A stretch of DNA of 64,000 nucleotides from an uncultured Caulobacterales bacterium (GCA_947503715.1 CANNER010000002.1:186001-250000), one strand, 5' to 3'. Numbered from the stretch's first letter, positions 53,515-63,151 are shown. The notes: generated from the letters alone by a model not told the origin. Numbers and translations are program-made.

Positions 53515-54813
53515 TTAAGTATTCATTGAATCAAAGAAGTCCGCATTAGATTTATTATCTTTCAATTTCGACAGTAAAAACTCAATCGCGTCCATTGTCC
53601 CCATCGGGTTGAGGATACGGCGGAGGACGTAGGTTTTTTGTAGTTCATCCGCCGGGACGAGAAGCTCTTCCTTCCGAGTGCCGGATTTTGTGACGTCGAT
53701 GGCGGGGAAAATGCGCTTATCCGCGACTTTCCGGTCGAGCACGATTTCCGAGTTACCTGTACCTTTGAATTCCTCAAAGATCACTTCATCCATGCGGGAA
53801 CCCGTATCGATCAGGGCCGTCGCAATAATCGTCAGAGATCCCCCTTCTTCGATATTCCGCGCGGCACCAAAGAACCGTTTCGGACGTTGTAGGGCATTGG
53901 CATCCACACCACCGGTCAGGACCTTGCCGGAGCTTGGCACGACTGTGTTATAGGCGCGGCCTAGGCGTGTGATCGAGTCGAGCAGGATGACGACGTCCTT
54001 GCCGTTTTCCGTCAGACGTTTGGCCTTCTGGATGACCATTTCTGCGACTTGAACATGGCGGGTAGGCGGTTCGTCAAATGTAGAGGAAACGACCTCGCCC
54101 TTCACACTGCGCTGCATGTCGGTGACTTCTTCGGGACGCTCATCGATTAGCAGGACGAGAACGTAACATTCAGGATGATTGCGTTCGATAGAATGGGCGA
54201 TATTTTGCAGCAGAACGGTTTTACCCGTACGCGGCGGCGCGACGATCAAGGCGCGTTGCCCCTTACCAATCGGCGAGACAATATCGATGACGCGGCCGGA
54301 ATTATCTTTCAGCGACGGGTCTTCGATTTCCATTTGGAAGCGCTCATCCGGATAGAGCGGCGTCAGATTATCGAAATGCACTTTGTTGCGGGCATCCGCG
54401 ACGGAGGAGAAGTTAATAGATGTGACTTCGCTCAGCGCAAAATATTTCTCATTATCTTTGGGGCTGGCAATCTGTCCGCTGACCGTATCGCCGGTGCGCA
54501 AACCGAATTTACGAATAAGTTTCGGGTCGACATAAATATCATCGGGACCGGGCAGATAGTTTGCATCGGGCGCGCGCAGGAAACCGAAGCCGTCCTGGAG
54601 TTGTTCCAACACACCGGACCCATCAGTACGGACTTCATCTTCAGCGAGATCTTTTAGAACGGCAAAAAAGATGTCCTGCTTGCGCATGGAGGCCGCGTTT
54701 TCAATCCCGACTTCTTCAGCAAATTTGATAAGTTCGGCGGGTTTTAATTTTTTGAGATCGTCGAGGGAGATGGTCTCCATCTCGTCGAGGTCTTGTTCAA
54801 GTAGGTTTGTCAT
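53515..54813 (-). CDS. rho: Transcription termination factor Rho
   Basis: A 432-residue hexameric RNA-dependent ATPase. Order: N-terminal SAP-like helices ([22 protein letters not shown]), RNA-binding cold-shock-like domain ([21 protein letters not shown]), P-loop [17 protein letters not shown], and [15 protein letters not shown]. The frame extends to 54960, but the ATG at 54813 gives the usual N-terminus. In many alphaproteobacteria rho lies near hemE/hemJ and the origin, as it does here (about 6.4 kb away). Confidence 0.96.
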   Translation of the reverse strand: MTNLLEQDLDEMETISLDDLKKLKPAELIKFAEEVGIENAASMRKQDIFFAVLKDLAEDEVRTDGSGVLEQLQDGFGFLRAPDANYLPGPDDIYVDPKLIRKFGLRTGDTVSGQIASPKDNEKYFALSEVTSINFSSVADARNKVHFDNLTPLYPDERFQMEIEDPSLKDNSGRVIDIVSPIGKGQRALIVAPPRTGKTVLLQNIAHSIERNHPECYVLVLLIDERPEEVTDMQRSVKGEVVSSTFDEPPTRHVQVAEMVIQKAKRLTENGKDVVILLDSITRLGRAYNTVVPSSGKVLTGGVDANALQRPKRFFGAARNIEEGGSLTIIATALIDTGSRMDEVIFEEFKGTGNSEIVLDRKVADKRIFPAIDVTKSGTRKEELLVPADELQKTYVLRRILNPMGTMDAIEFLLSKLKDNKSNADFFDSMNT

Positions 54814-55091
54814 TTGGGTAATCACTTTGGGAAATGGAGCCGTCCCTGATATATTCCATATCTTGTGAGTGTCGCTTTGGCGTGTCTCATATACAAATTG
54901 GGAGGGCGACAGGACCAGAACGGCCTGCTTCGTAGACTCGATATGGTCGAAAGCCTTCACTTCGTCAAGCCTGAAGCTGCCCTGCTATGAAAAGCCCTCC
55001 GCGCGAGCTGCTTGACTTGTTGCGATTTAGAGTGCTGTTTCTAACTACAATCAATAATGACGAAAAAATCGCAAAGATTGGGGAGTAAATT

Positions 55092-56651
55092 ATGAAACAG
55101 ATGCAAGGCTTGGACACTGTTTTTGTCTCAATGGAACGGCCCATCGCGCCGGTCCATATCGGCTCTATTCTCATTTATGATCCCTCCACGGCAGACGGGG
55201 GGTTTGTCCGGTTTAAGGATATTCTCTCTTTTATTGAATCGCGCCTCAGCATGTCTGACACGATGCGCCAGAAAATGGTAAAGGTTCCTTTCGGCATTGA
55301 TTATCCTTATTGGGTGCAGGACAGCGCATTTGATATTGAATATCATATCCGTCATATCGCCCTGCCCAAACCCGGGGATTGGCGTCAGCTCTGTATTCAG
55401 GCCGCGCGGATTTTTGCGCGCCCGCTCGACCTCTCACGCCCGCCTTGGGAATTCACAGTTGTCGAAGGGTTGGATAATATTGACGGCGTTCCAAAGGGCT
55501 CCTACGCGATTATCACGAAAGTCCATCATGCCGCGATTGACGGTGTATCGGGTGTCGATCTGATGAATGTGCTGCACACTTTATCACCCAATGAAGCGCC
55601 GCCTGCACAGCTTGATAATTGGCGTCCAGAAGCGGATCCCAGTCAGATTGGTATGTTTGCACGGGGCTATGGGCGCAATCTGATTAACCCGGTCCGCCAA
55701 GCCAAAGCCATTCGCCATACTGTGCCGGGCCTGTTCCGCGCGACCAAAGGTCTGATCAAGAAAGAGTTCGATTTCAACGCGCTCATCAAAGCCCCCAAGA
55801 CACGGTTTAACGGTACGGTCTCCCCGCACCGCATGATTGATGCGCGGAGCTTTCCCATAAAAGATATCAAGCGCATTCGCGCTCTGGCAGAGGGCTCAAA
55901 GCTCAATGATGTGATGCTCTCCATCGTTGGCGGGGCCATGCGGAATTATCTCGATCATTATGCTGAAAATCCCGAAAGCTCTGTGACGGCAATGGCCCCG
56001 ATTTCCGTGCGGGATGAAAAAGAAAAGAACACGATGGGCAATCAGGTCTCGGCCATGTTTGTGCCGCTGGGGTCTCACATCCCGTCCGCGGCAGAACGGA
56101 TGAAATATGTGACGGAAGAAACCGTCAAAGCCAAAAGCTTCACCCATGCGCTGGGCGCCCGGCAAATGACGGAAATGGCGAAACTCACGCCTGCCCCGGT
56201 GATGAATATGGGTGCGAAAATCTTCTCGCAGCTCAAACTCGCCGATCACGTCAAGCCCGTGATCAATACGGTTGTCACCAATGTTCCAGGCCCGCCCGTG
56301 CCCATTTATTCGACGGGCGCGCAACTTGTCGGGCTTTACGGCATGCTCTGTCTCGTGGACGGCGTGAAGCTCGGCCATGTCGTGCATAGTTTTGTCAATG
56401 ACGTGACCCTGACTTTCACCGCCTGTCGCAGCGCGATCCCGGATCCGGATTTCTATTCGCAATGTATTCAAGACAGTTTCGATGCCCATATGGAAGCTGT
56501 TAGTGACATTGAAAAGTTGGCCGCCGCGCGTGCGGAAAAGCTGGCGAAAAAAGATGTCAAAAAATCCGCTATCAAAAAGAAAATGACAACGGAAAAAAAC
56601 GTGCCCGCGCCGAAGACCAAGCCCGCAAACGGATCTGCGAAAACACAGTAA
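55092..56651 (+). CDS. Wax ester synthase/diacylglycerol acyltransferase (WS/DGAT)
   Basis: 519 residues; WS/DGAT enzymes join acyl-CoA to fatty alcohols or diacylglycerol to make storage lipids. The catalytic motif HHAAIDG lies at residues 145-151, and the conserved ARIFARPLDLSRPPWE and the late PGPPVPIYSTGAQL block are present. Unusually, the C-terminus has a Lys/Ala/Pro-rich tail of about 45 residues (KLAKKDVKKSAIKKKM and on) beyond the family end. A lipase/hydrolase gene follows 62 bp later on the same strand, suggesting a lipid storage pair. Confidence 0.88.
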   Translation: MKQMQGLDTVFVSMERPIAPVHIGSILIYDPSTADGGFVRFKDILSFIESRLSMSDTMRQKMVKVPFGIDYPYWVQDSAFDIEYHIRHIALPKPGDWRQLCIQAARIFARPLDLSRPPWEFTVVEGLDNIDGVPKGSYAIITKVHHAAIDGVSGVDLMNVLHTLSPNEAPPAQLDNWRPEADPSQIGMFARGYGRNLINPVRQAKAIRHTVPGLFRATKGLIKKEFDFNALIKAPKTRFNGTVSPHRMIDARSFPIKDIKRIRALAEGSKLNDVMLSIVGGAMRNYLDHYAENPESSVTAMAPISVRDEKEKNTMGNQVSAMFVPLGSHIPSAAERMKYVTEETVKAKSFTHALGARQMTEMAKLTPAPVMNMGAKIFSQLKLADHVKPVINTVVTNVPGPPVPIYSTGAQLVGLYGMLCLVDGVKLGHVVHSFVNDVTLTFTACRSAIPDPDFYSQCIQDSFDAHMEAVSDIEKLAAARAEKLAKKDVKKSAIKKKMTTEKNVPAPKTKPANGSAKTQ

Positions 56652-56713
56652 ACGCTGTCTTTACATTTTGTCAGGCAAATCAGGGGACGCTACGGCGTTT
56701 CAAAGGATAAATT

Positions 56714-57517
56714 ATGGCCATCTCGCTCACCTCTTCTAAAATAGCACCACAAGGCGCAGCACAACTTGGCCTGTCCCGTAAGGGTCCGGCCCTGTTCTGG
56801 ACGCTCACAGAAGGCGGGCGGGCGTCTGTTGAATTAACAAGCTTTGTCTTCATGCGGCGTCTGTTGCGGCGATTACCAAAAGGTGACGGACATCCGGTCA
56901 TCTTTTTCCCCGGCTTCTTTGCGAGTGACCGGTCAACCAAACCCATGCGTAAACTGTTCAGCCGCTTGGGGTATAAAACCTATGGCTGGGGTCTGGGCCG
57001 AAACCTTAAATTCAACGACACACGCGAAGCCAAGATGAATGTGTTGCTGGAAAAGGTTTACAAAGAACACGGTCAAAAAGTCTCCCTTGTCGGATGGAGC
57101 CTTGGCGGTGTTTTCGTCCGCGAGGTGGCGAAATCCAATCCGGATATGGTCCGCAGTGTCATCTCCCTCGGCAGTCCGATTTCTGGGGAGTTGGATCATT
57201 CCAATGCCCGGCGTCTGTATGAAGCCCTGAACGGAAAACCGGACAGCACGATGAAAACGCGCCTGAGCACGATTGCAACGGCACCACCCGTGCCGACAAC
57301 CTCTATCTATACAAAGACAGATGGCGTCGTCGCGTGGAAAGGTTCCATCCAACGCCCCGGGAAAACACCCTCTGAAAATATCTGCGTCCCGGCCAGTCAT
57401 ATCGGCCTGGGCGTCAATCCACTCGTCATGTATGCGTTAGCGGACCGCCTTGCCCAGCCGGAAAATGAGTGGACGCCTTTTGAAGCGGAAGGGCTATCGC
57501 GCTTCGTTTTTAAATAA
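56714..57517 (+). CDS. Alpha/beta hydrolase, lipase-like
   Basis: 267 residues. The nucleophile elbow is GWSLGG with Ser129. A likely Asp (IYTKTDGVVAW) and His (PASHIGLG) complete a catalytic triad. HPVIFFPGFFASD gives an oxyanion-type loop near residues 60-72. No signal peptide is obvious. It follows the WS/DGAT gene by 62 bp, so it may hydrolyse or remodel the lipid that enzyme makes; the substrate is inferred only. Confidence 0.75.
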   Translation: MAISLTSSKIAPQGAAQLGLSRKGPALFWTLTEGGRASVELTSFVFMRRLLRRLPKGDGHPVIFFPGFFASDRSTKPMRKLFSRLGYKTYGWGLGRNLKFNDTREAKMNVLLEKVYKEHGQKVSLVGWSLGGVFVREVAKSNPDMVRSVISLGSPISGELDHSNARRLYEALNGKPDSTMKTRLSTIATAPPVPTTSIYTKTDGVVAWKGSIQRPGKTPSENICVPASHIGLGVNPLVMYALADRLAQPENEWTPFEAEGLSRFVFK

Positions 57518-57579
57518 ACGTAATCTTTCTGACTGCAGCTTTGTCTTGATAAGGCGCCGCATTCGCCCGAATAAAACAC

Positions 57580-58764
57580 ATGCGCGGTTTTCTTTTCTCT
57601 CTTGCATTTATGGGCCTGTTTCTACTGGCCCTGAACCCGCAATTTGTTGTGAAGATCGAGACTGGTCTTTTCCCTTCACAGACAGACTCAATAGAAACTA
57701 CGACACAAAAACCTGCGCCGTCGATAGAAACCCGTGTCGACATTCTCCCGGAAAAGCCGGTTATTGAAACCCCTCCACCACCGCCACAAAAGCCTGCCAG
57801 TGTCCCAGTGGTTGAAAAACCTGTGACGCCTGACCCTCAATTTATTCCCGTTTCCACACCGAGATTAGACCCTAAGATTATTCCCGCCGTTGAAAAACGA
57901 AGCCTGCCAAAGATTTCGCAAACAGACATACCCGACGAGTCTGAACTGCCTGTTCTTCCGAATTTTGATGAGGTTGCAACAGATGATGATTGGATTGGCG
58001 AAACACCCTGCGGTATTGAAATATTTGATATTCCAAACAGGCTCGCAAATTTAGGTCCGAGAGAAAGAGGGGAGGTTCAAACCGAACCTCTGATTTCGAG
58101 CATGGGATCAAAACTTATAGGTCAACCGAGTTATGTCTTTAAGAGCGAAAATGGCATCACGCTCAGGGTTGTTGAGCCTTTGGTCGAATATTATAATGTC
58201 AGGGGCGAGACTTACCGCGAGGCGCAAGATGATATTTTCTCACGCAAACCTCTGGAAATTATAAGAGCTTCGCGACCCAATAGCTCACCGCATATTAAAA
58301 CAAGCAGCCCCAGTGCGGTCACGCTCGCTGATATTTTATCACCAACCGCCATGTCATATACGCTGTCCGGTTTAGATAATCGGTATGATGTTGTGGTGGA
58401 TAGAACCCGTGTCACATCAGGGTTTCTCATTACACTTCCACGCTGGGAAAGTTATAAAACGGCCTCCACATCAGACCGCGCGAAATGGGATGACTTGCTC
58501 TGTAACGCCGCCCATCATGAACTTGGGCACCTTCGCATTCGCTTGGATATTCTTGCAGAAACCGTGGATGAATATGCCCTTTTCGGCACAGGGTCAGAGG
58601 ATGAACTCGCAGATAAGATCGGCAAGTACAGGGAAGCCGTAGAGGCCAGTATTCAAACCCGCCAAGATGTTTATCACATCTATAATGGTGGAGGACTGCG
58701 ACGCGGCATGGTTGAATTACCCTATGCCGAGCTGCCTTTTCCCTGGTTGGAAACTCAGAACTAA
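57580..58764 (+). CDS. DUF922-type putative zinc protease (copy 2)
   Basis: 394 residues. An N-terminal hydrophobic segment (RGFLFSLAFMGLFLLALNP) acts as anchor or signal, followed by a Pro-rich linker of about 100 residues (TPPPPPQKPASVPVVEKP). The DUF922-like domain has GETPCG (140-145), DDIFSRKPLEI and the zincin AHHELGH with His313-Glu314-x-x-His317; it ends LPFPWLE. It is a longer paralogue of the gene at 22264-23055. Its 3' end overlaps hemJ by 4 bp in convergent orientation. Substrate unknown. Confidence 0.7.
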   Translation: MRGFLFSLAFMGLFLLALNPQFVVKIETGLFPSQTDSIETTTQKPAPSIETRVDILPEKPVIETPPPPPQKPASVPVVEKPVTPDPQFIPVSTPRLDPKIIPAVEKRSLPKISQTDIPDESELPVLPNFDEVATDDDWIGETPCGIEIFDIPNRLANLGPRERGEVQTEPLISSMGSKLIGQPSYVFKSENGITLRVVEPLVEYYNVRGETYREAQDDIFSRKPLEIIRASRPNSSPHIKTSSPSAVTLADILSPTAMSYTLSGLDNRYDVVVDRTRVTSGFLITLPRWESYKTASTSDRAKWDDLLCNAAHHELGHLRIRLDILAETVDEYALFGTGSEDELADKIGKYREAVEASIQTRQDVYHIYNGGGLRRGMVELPYAELPFPWLETQN

Positions 58765-59189
58765 AACGGTTTTACGATCGCCAGAATAACAATGATGATG
58801 GTGATGATCGGTGGTACTTCATTGATCACTCGGAAGAACTTTTCAGACCGTGGACGTCCCCCGTTTAAAAATTCTTTGCGCGTCTTCGCCAAAAAACCAT
58901 GATAACCGATAAGACCAAAAGCGAGGATAGCCTTTACCCAAATTGAAATGGGTTGCGGATATACAAGAAGCAATGTCAGACCCAATATAAACGCAACAAT
59001 CATAGCCGGATTCATGATAATTCTTAGGAGTCGAACTTCGGCTTCTTCCATCTGTGTTTCCAACTCCCCCCCAATCTCTGCGGCCGAATGATAAACAAAC
59101 AGCCGTGGTAGATAGAGCAGTCCCGCCATCCAGAAGATAACAGCTGTGAGATGGATGGCTTTGATCCAGGGATAGAGAATATCGAACAT
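58761..59189 (-). CDS. hemJ: Protoporphyrinogen IX oxidase HemJ
   Basis: A 142-residue membrane protein with four hydrophobic helices that oxidises protoporphyrinogen IX in haem synthesis. The start YPWIKAIHLTAVIFWMAGLLYLPRLFVYH contains the conserved His of the first helix; MNPAMIVAFILGL and the cytosolic loop WVKAILAFGLIGYHG fit the family. hemE lies about 1 kb away on the same strand with a BASS transporter between them. Confidence 0.9.
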   Translation of the reverse strand: MFDILYPWIKAIHLTAVIFWMAGLLYLPRLFVYHSAAEIGGELETQMEEAEVRLLRIIMNPAMIVAFILGLTLLLVYPQPISIWVKAILAFGLIGYHGFLAKTRKEFLNGGRPRSEKFFRVINEVPPIITIIIVILAIVKPF

Positions 59190-59226
59190 GACAGGTATTT
59201 AGACTCTAAAGCGGAATATGGAAAGA

Positions 59227-60114
59227 TCAGGCTTTGATATGTTTATGGACGCGCCGATTATACAGGATCAATCCTGCGCCTAAGAGCAGCATCATCGCGC
59301 CATAGAGCAAGACCGTCATAAGGACTGTCCCGCCTAAAACATGACCCGGCGGGAAGAGAGAGGCCGTCAATAATAAACCCAGATTCGTATTCCGCACGGT
59401 AATTTCTATCTGAATAGCCGTTCCGTCTTTAGCGGGGAGACGGAGAAGCTTCGGAATGATCACGCTCAAACTCAATAAGGTCAGAGCAAATGCAAGAATG
59501 AGCAGAACATTTGTCATGCCAAAAGATCCCAAATCCAAACGGCCTGCACCTGCAGATCCGATAACAATCAGGGCAATGACGAAAATTGAACCGTAAATAC
59601 CAAATTTGGAAATCATCTCCGCCTGGTTCGGAAGTTTGGCAAATATAACCATGCCGATAAACAAAGGAAGAAGAAGGAAAAGACAAATCTCAAAGGCGAT
59701 ACGTCCGACCGGCATGATAAAATCCGCAGGCATATGTTGTGAAATTAAAAGATTTAAAACAATGGGCGTCGTGACGAGGCAGGCAATCGTCGTGATAGCC
59801 GTAATCGCAATGGAGAGAACAATATTCCCCTTTCCCATATAGGTGAAAATATTCGAAACCGTACCGCCCGGTATCGCGGCCAACAAAGCCAACCCGATGA
59901 GAAGACCCGCCGTCGCCCCTGAGAATGTGATGAATAAAAAAGCGGCTAATGGAACTAAGACGAATTGTAAACTCAGACCTATGGCAAAGGCGCGGGGCGT
60001 TTTGATAATCGCCTTGAAGTCTTTCAAGGTCAGGGTTGCCCCCATGCCCAACATCGCCAGACTCAATTGCGCCGCGGCAAACCAATATTCATGTGTTAAA
60101 TAAAAACTGAACAT
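59227..60114 (-). CDS. Bile acid:sodium symporter (BASS) family transporter
   Basis: 295 residues with about nine or ten hydrophobic helices. The PGGTVSNIFTYMGKGN block (about residues 82-97) is typical of the SBF/BASS family, as is the NTNLGLLL segment near residue 245. Substrate is unknown; bacterial members move organic anions with sodium. It interrupts the hemE-hemJ pair. Confidence 0.85.
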   Translation of the reverse strand: MFSFYLTHEYWFAAAQLSLAMLGMGATLTLKDFKAIIKTPRAFAIGLSLQFVLVPLAAFLFITFSGATAGLLIGLALLAAIPGGTVSNIFTYMGKGNIVLSIAITAITTIACLVTTPIVLNLLISQHMPADFIMPVGRIAFEICLFLLLPLFIGMVIFAKLPNQAEMISKFGIYGSIFVIALIVIGSAGAGRLDLGSFGMTNVLLILAFALTLLSLSVIIPKLLRLPAKDGTAIQIEITVRNTNLGLLLTASLFPPGHVLGGTVLMTVLLYGAMMLLLGAGLILYNRRVHKHIKA

Positions 60115-60197
60115 AAATATCTTTCAGATCCGCGACATGTTTGGAGATAACGTATTTTAAGACACAGTCTTTTCATTTAATCGGAACAGTGCCGGGA

Positions 60198-61232
60198 TTA
60201 GACGTAATTCGGCTCCCGCCCACGAATGTGATCCACGACCGCTTGCACATTCTCAATCTTCACATCCGGCGTGACACCGTGACCAAGATTGAAAATATGT
60301 GGGCCCCCTTCAGCATCTCGTAAAACGGCATCGACAGATTTACGCAGAACGGACCCCCCAATGCGCAGCGCCAACGGATCGAGATTACCCTGGAGCGGCA
60401 TCCCGTCCGGTATGGTCGCCCGGAAATCCGCCATTGGCATTTGTGTGCCTGCCGCAATCGCGGTAATACCCGTCTCATGCGCGTAGCGAATGGCGTTGAG
60501 GCCTGATCCGCGCGGGAAGCCCAAGATCGGCACATCGACACCCGCCGCCCGGACACGGGAAATAATATCGCGGGTCGGGTTAATCACGAGACGATCAAAC
60601 ATGTCCGGCGCGAGACCTTCCGCCCAGCTCTCAAAAATCTTGAGCGCGTTGGCACCCGCGCGCGCTTGTCCGATCAAGTAATCAGCAGAACTTTCCACCA
60701 GTGCGGCGAGCAGGTCTGCCATGGCCTCCGGATTTTCATAGGCGAAACGTTTTGCGATCTCTTTTGTCGGGGAGCCTTTCCCCTCAATCATATAGGTCGC
60801 AACGGTCCACGGACCGCCCGTAAACCCGATGAGAGCTTTATCCGCAGGCAGCCCCGCCCGCACACGCTCAACCGTTTCCCAGACGGAGGAAATACGATCT
60901 GCTGCACCACATACTGTCAGTTGACGAATCCCCTCAACATCTATGGGCTCCAGCACAGGACCCGTGCCTTTGATGAACTCGACCTTACGACCTAAGCCAA
61001 TCGGAATGAGAAGGATGTCGGCAAAGAGAATGGCCGCATCCATATCATAGCGGCGTATGGGCTGAAGGGTAACTTCTGCTGCTTTGTCCGGCGTAAAACA
61101 GAAATCGATGAAATCCTTACAGGTCGCGCGGATCTCAAGATATTCCGGCAAATGCCGTCCAGCCTGACGCATGAACCAGATGGGCGGCGTATCAGCGGTC
61201 TTACCGTTTAGAACCTCTATCAGTTTCATCAT
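60198..61232 (-). CDS. hemE: Uroporphyrinogen decarboxylase
   Basis: 344 residues; converts uroporphyrinogen III to coproporphyrinogen III. The family signature IWFMRQAGRHLPEY is near the start, and LPIGLGRKVEF-type, GFTGGPWTVATYMIEG and GFPRGSG segments follow. Two ATGs (61232, 61229) are possible. In Caulobacter the replication origin lies directly upstream of hemE, as appears to be the case here. A perfect hairpin, AGGCTT-TGCT-AAGCCT (61251-61266), and a near-CtrA site at 61248-61262 lie in its leader or promoter region. Confidence 0.96.
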   Translation of the reverse strand: MMKLIEVLNGKTADTPPIWFMRQAGRHLPEYLEIRATCKDFIDFCFTPDKAAEVTLQPIRRYDMDAAILFADILLIPIGLGRKVEFIKGTGPVLEPIDVEGIRQLTVCGAADRISSVWETVERVRAGLPADKALIGFTGGPWTVATYMIEGKGSPTKEIAKRFAYENPEAMADLLAALVESSADYLIGQARAGANALKIFESWAEGLAPDMFDRLVINPTRDIISRVRAAGVDVPILGFPRGSGLNAIRYAHETGITAIAAGTQMPMADFRATIPDGMPLQGNLDPLALRIGGSVLRKSVDAVLRDAEGGPHIFNLGHGVTPDVKIENVQAVVDHIRGREPNYV

Positions 61233-61697
61233 CTCATCTTTCGCATTTTAAGGCTTTGCTAAGCCTGACTTTAGAGCAGGCCTTAGCGTTTTCCCCGCAC
61301 ATATCCAAGCCATCCCTTTTCTCTCTAAAAAAAATTTAAAAAGAGAAGTTGATGTAGAGCCTGTGAGGATGTGGGCGGATTCACCTTTTGTTAGGAGAGT
61401 TTAATATGCACGTCCGGAATCTGGACTGGATTATAATCCTCTTATGGGTAACTCTTATAATTCAAATGTGGGTAGCTGCTCATTTTACATAAAACCCTAT
61501 ATTCTTTGTTGTATAAATTTGGGGACTAAATTCTGAGTAAGTCTTATACACGCAATTCACAATATTAACGTGCAAGGTGCCTCTCTGTGGATGTGAAGTG
61601 TGGGTTTCTTGAATCTACCCCTGTTTTTAAGGGGATAAGGTCCCGCTTCGCTTTGCCTGTGGACAGGGCCGCATAAATTCGCGAAACCCTGTCCAAC
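61233..61697. other. Putative chromosomal replication origin (oriC) between hemE and ppsR
   Basis: 465 bp. The same neighbours (hemE on one side, ppsR-maf-aroE on the other) flank the Caulobacter origin. Inside are several DnaA-box-like elements, none perfect: TGTGGGCGG (61370), TGTGGGTAG (61467), TGTGGATGT (61586), TGTGGGTTT (61599), AGGGGATAA (61630), TGTGGACAG (61658), and a TGGGGA (61520) like the short Caulobacter boxes. An AT-rich tract is at 61321-61345, three GANTC (CcrM-type) sites at 61378, 61417 and 61611, and TTAA-N7-CTAA, one base from a CtrA site, at 61248-61262. Confidence 0.75.
61406..61492 (+). CDS. Possible 28-residue single-helix membrane micro-ORF in the origin
   Basis: ATG at 61406 is preceded by TTAGGAGAG at good spacing. 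The 28-residue product starts MHVRNLDW and is then almost wholly hydrophobic (IIILLWVTLIIQMWVAA), ending HFT and TAA at 61490-61492. It would span the membrane once. The region also serves as a likely origin, so the frame could be chance; the good ribosome site and the uniform hydrophobic stretch argue for a gene. No family is recognised. Confidence 0.4.
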   Translation: MHVRNLDWIIILLWVTLIIQMWVAAHFT

Positions 61698-62561
61698 ATG
61701 TCGACCCGTAATCCGAACATCGCCATCTACTTTCATGTCCATCTTGTCTCTGACTCGACGGGTGAAACGCTTGTGGCTATGATGAAGGCCTCGACGGCGC
61801 AATTTCGCTCTGCCACGGCCTTGGAACACCTTCATGCTTTGGTGAGGTCCGAGGCCCAGATGACCCAGACATTGGAAACCATTGCCGCCAAACCGGGTGT
61901 TGTGCTTTATACATTGGTCAATCCAGAACGACGCGCGGCCTTGCAGGCCTTTTGTCGGGAGCGGAATATTCCTGCCATCTCCATTCTCGACCCGACTCTC
62001 TCTATGTTAGGGCGCTATCTCGGCGCGGCCATGACAGATGAGGTCGGGGCGCAGCGGAATCTGGATGACGCTTATTACTCTCGGATCGAAGCGTTGGATT
62101 ACGCGATGGCGCATGATGATGGGCAAGCGGTTAGCGGACTAGCGGATGCTGATATTGTTTTGCTGGGCGTGTCGCGGACCTCGAAAACACCAACCTGTAT
62201 TTATTTGGCCAATCGAGGGTATAAGGCGGGCAATATCCCATTGGTTCCTGGTGCACCGTTGCCAGTAATTTTAGACGGTATGACCAAGCCTTTTATTGTG
62301 GGTCTCGTTGCTTCGCCCGACCGCATCGTACAAATTCGTCAGCAACGTCTCATCGGGCTGAAACAGGATACACAGACGGATTATATTGATCAGGACCGCG
62401 TGCGGGACGAGATGAAACAGGCGCGCCGTATGTTCACGCGAAAAGGATATCAGGTCATCGATGTGACGCGAAAATCTATTGAGGAAACGGCCGCACAGAT
62501 TATCAACCTCTATAATAAATCGCGTCCCATCGAAGAACGCCGCAGGGGCTTAAGATTATGA
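61698..62561 (+). CDS. ppsR: Pyruvate, phosphate dikinase regulatory protein (PpsR, DUF299)
   Basis: 287 residues; a bifunctional kinase/pyrophosphorylase that switches PEP synthase or pyruvate phosphate dikinase by phosphorylating a Thr. The P-loop-like LLGVSRTSKTPTCIYLANRGYKAGNIPLVPG block is diagnostic. The start FHVHLVSDSTGETL is also typical. This is the first gene to the right of the Caulobacter-type origin. The maf gene overlaps it by 4 bp. Confidence 0.95.
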   Translation: MSTRNPNIAIYFHVHLVSDSTGETLVAMMKASTAQFRSATALEHLHALVRSEAQMTQTLETIAAKPGVVLYTLVNPERRAALQAFCRERNIPAISILDPTLSMLGRYLGAAMTDEVGAQRNLDDAYYSRIEALDYAMAHDDGQAVSGLADADIVLLGVSRTSKTPTCIYLANRGYKAGNIPLVPGAPLPVILDGMTKPFIVGLVASPDRIVQIRQQRLIGLKQDTQTDYIDQDRVRDEMKQARRMFTRKGYQVIDVTRKSIEETAAQIINLYNKSRPIEERRRGLRL

Positions 62562-63151
62562 GCAGATTAATTCTTGCCAGCGGCTCGGCCATCCGTCGCC
62601 AAATTCTGGACGGCGCTGGATTGGACTATGAGGTCATCGTGCGACCCGTGGATGAAGCTGCAATCAAAGAGGCCATGTTGGCGGAAAACTCCCGTCTCCA
62701 TGATATCGCTGATGCGCTCGCCGAGGCCAAAGCTTTACGCGTTTCGCGACAGGAACCCGGTCTCGTTATCGGGGCGGACCAGATCATGGTGATGGACGGG
62801 ACATTATTTGATAAGCCTAAGGACCTCGCAGAAGCCCGCGAACGCCTGCTCTCCATGCGTGGCAAAAAACATGAATTAATTGGTGCCGTTGTCATTTGTG
62901 AAAACGGTGTACCTGTCTGGCGACATCTCTGCCGGACAAAGCTCTGGGTGCGGGACTTCTCGGAAGACTTTCTCGATCAATATATAGAATTGGAAGGTGA
63001 GGCCCTGACTAAATCCGTTGGCGCTTATCGTTTCGAAGGTCCCGGCGCGCAACTCTTTGAAAAAGTCGAGGGCGGTTTCTTCGCCATTCTCGGCCTCGAC
63101 CTCCTACCCGTGCTGGACTATCTCCGGACGCGGGGGATGATTACCACGTGA
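62558..63151 (+). CDS. maf: Maf-family nucleotide pyrophosphatase
   Basis: 197 residues; Maf proteins hydrolyse non-canonical or modified nucleoside triphosphates. The SGSAIRRQIL start, GADQIMVMDGTLFDKP, and GAYRFEGPGAQLFEKVEGGFFAILGLDLLPV segments are typical. It starts inside the ppsR stop (ATGA) and ends inside the aroE start (GTGA), so the three are translationally coupled. Confidence 0.93.
   Translation: MSRLILASGSAIRRQILDGAGLDYEVIVRPVDEAAIKEAMLAENSRLHDIADALAEAKALRVSRQEPGLVIGADQIMVMDGTLFDKPKDLAEARERLLSMRGKKHELIGAVVICENGVPVWRHLCRTKLWVRDFSEDFLDQYIELEGEALTKSVGAYRFEGPGAQLFEKVEGGFFAILGLDLLPVLDYLRTRGMITT

Noticed and set aside
61370-61378. A perfect DnaA box in the origin gap
   Set aside because: All boxes here differ from TTATCCACA by at least one or two bases; I report them only as DnaA-box-like.
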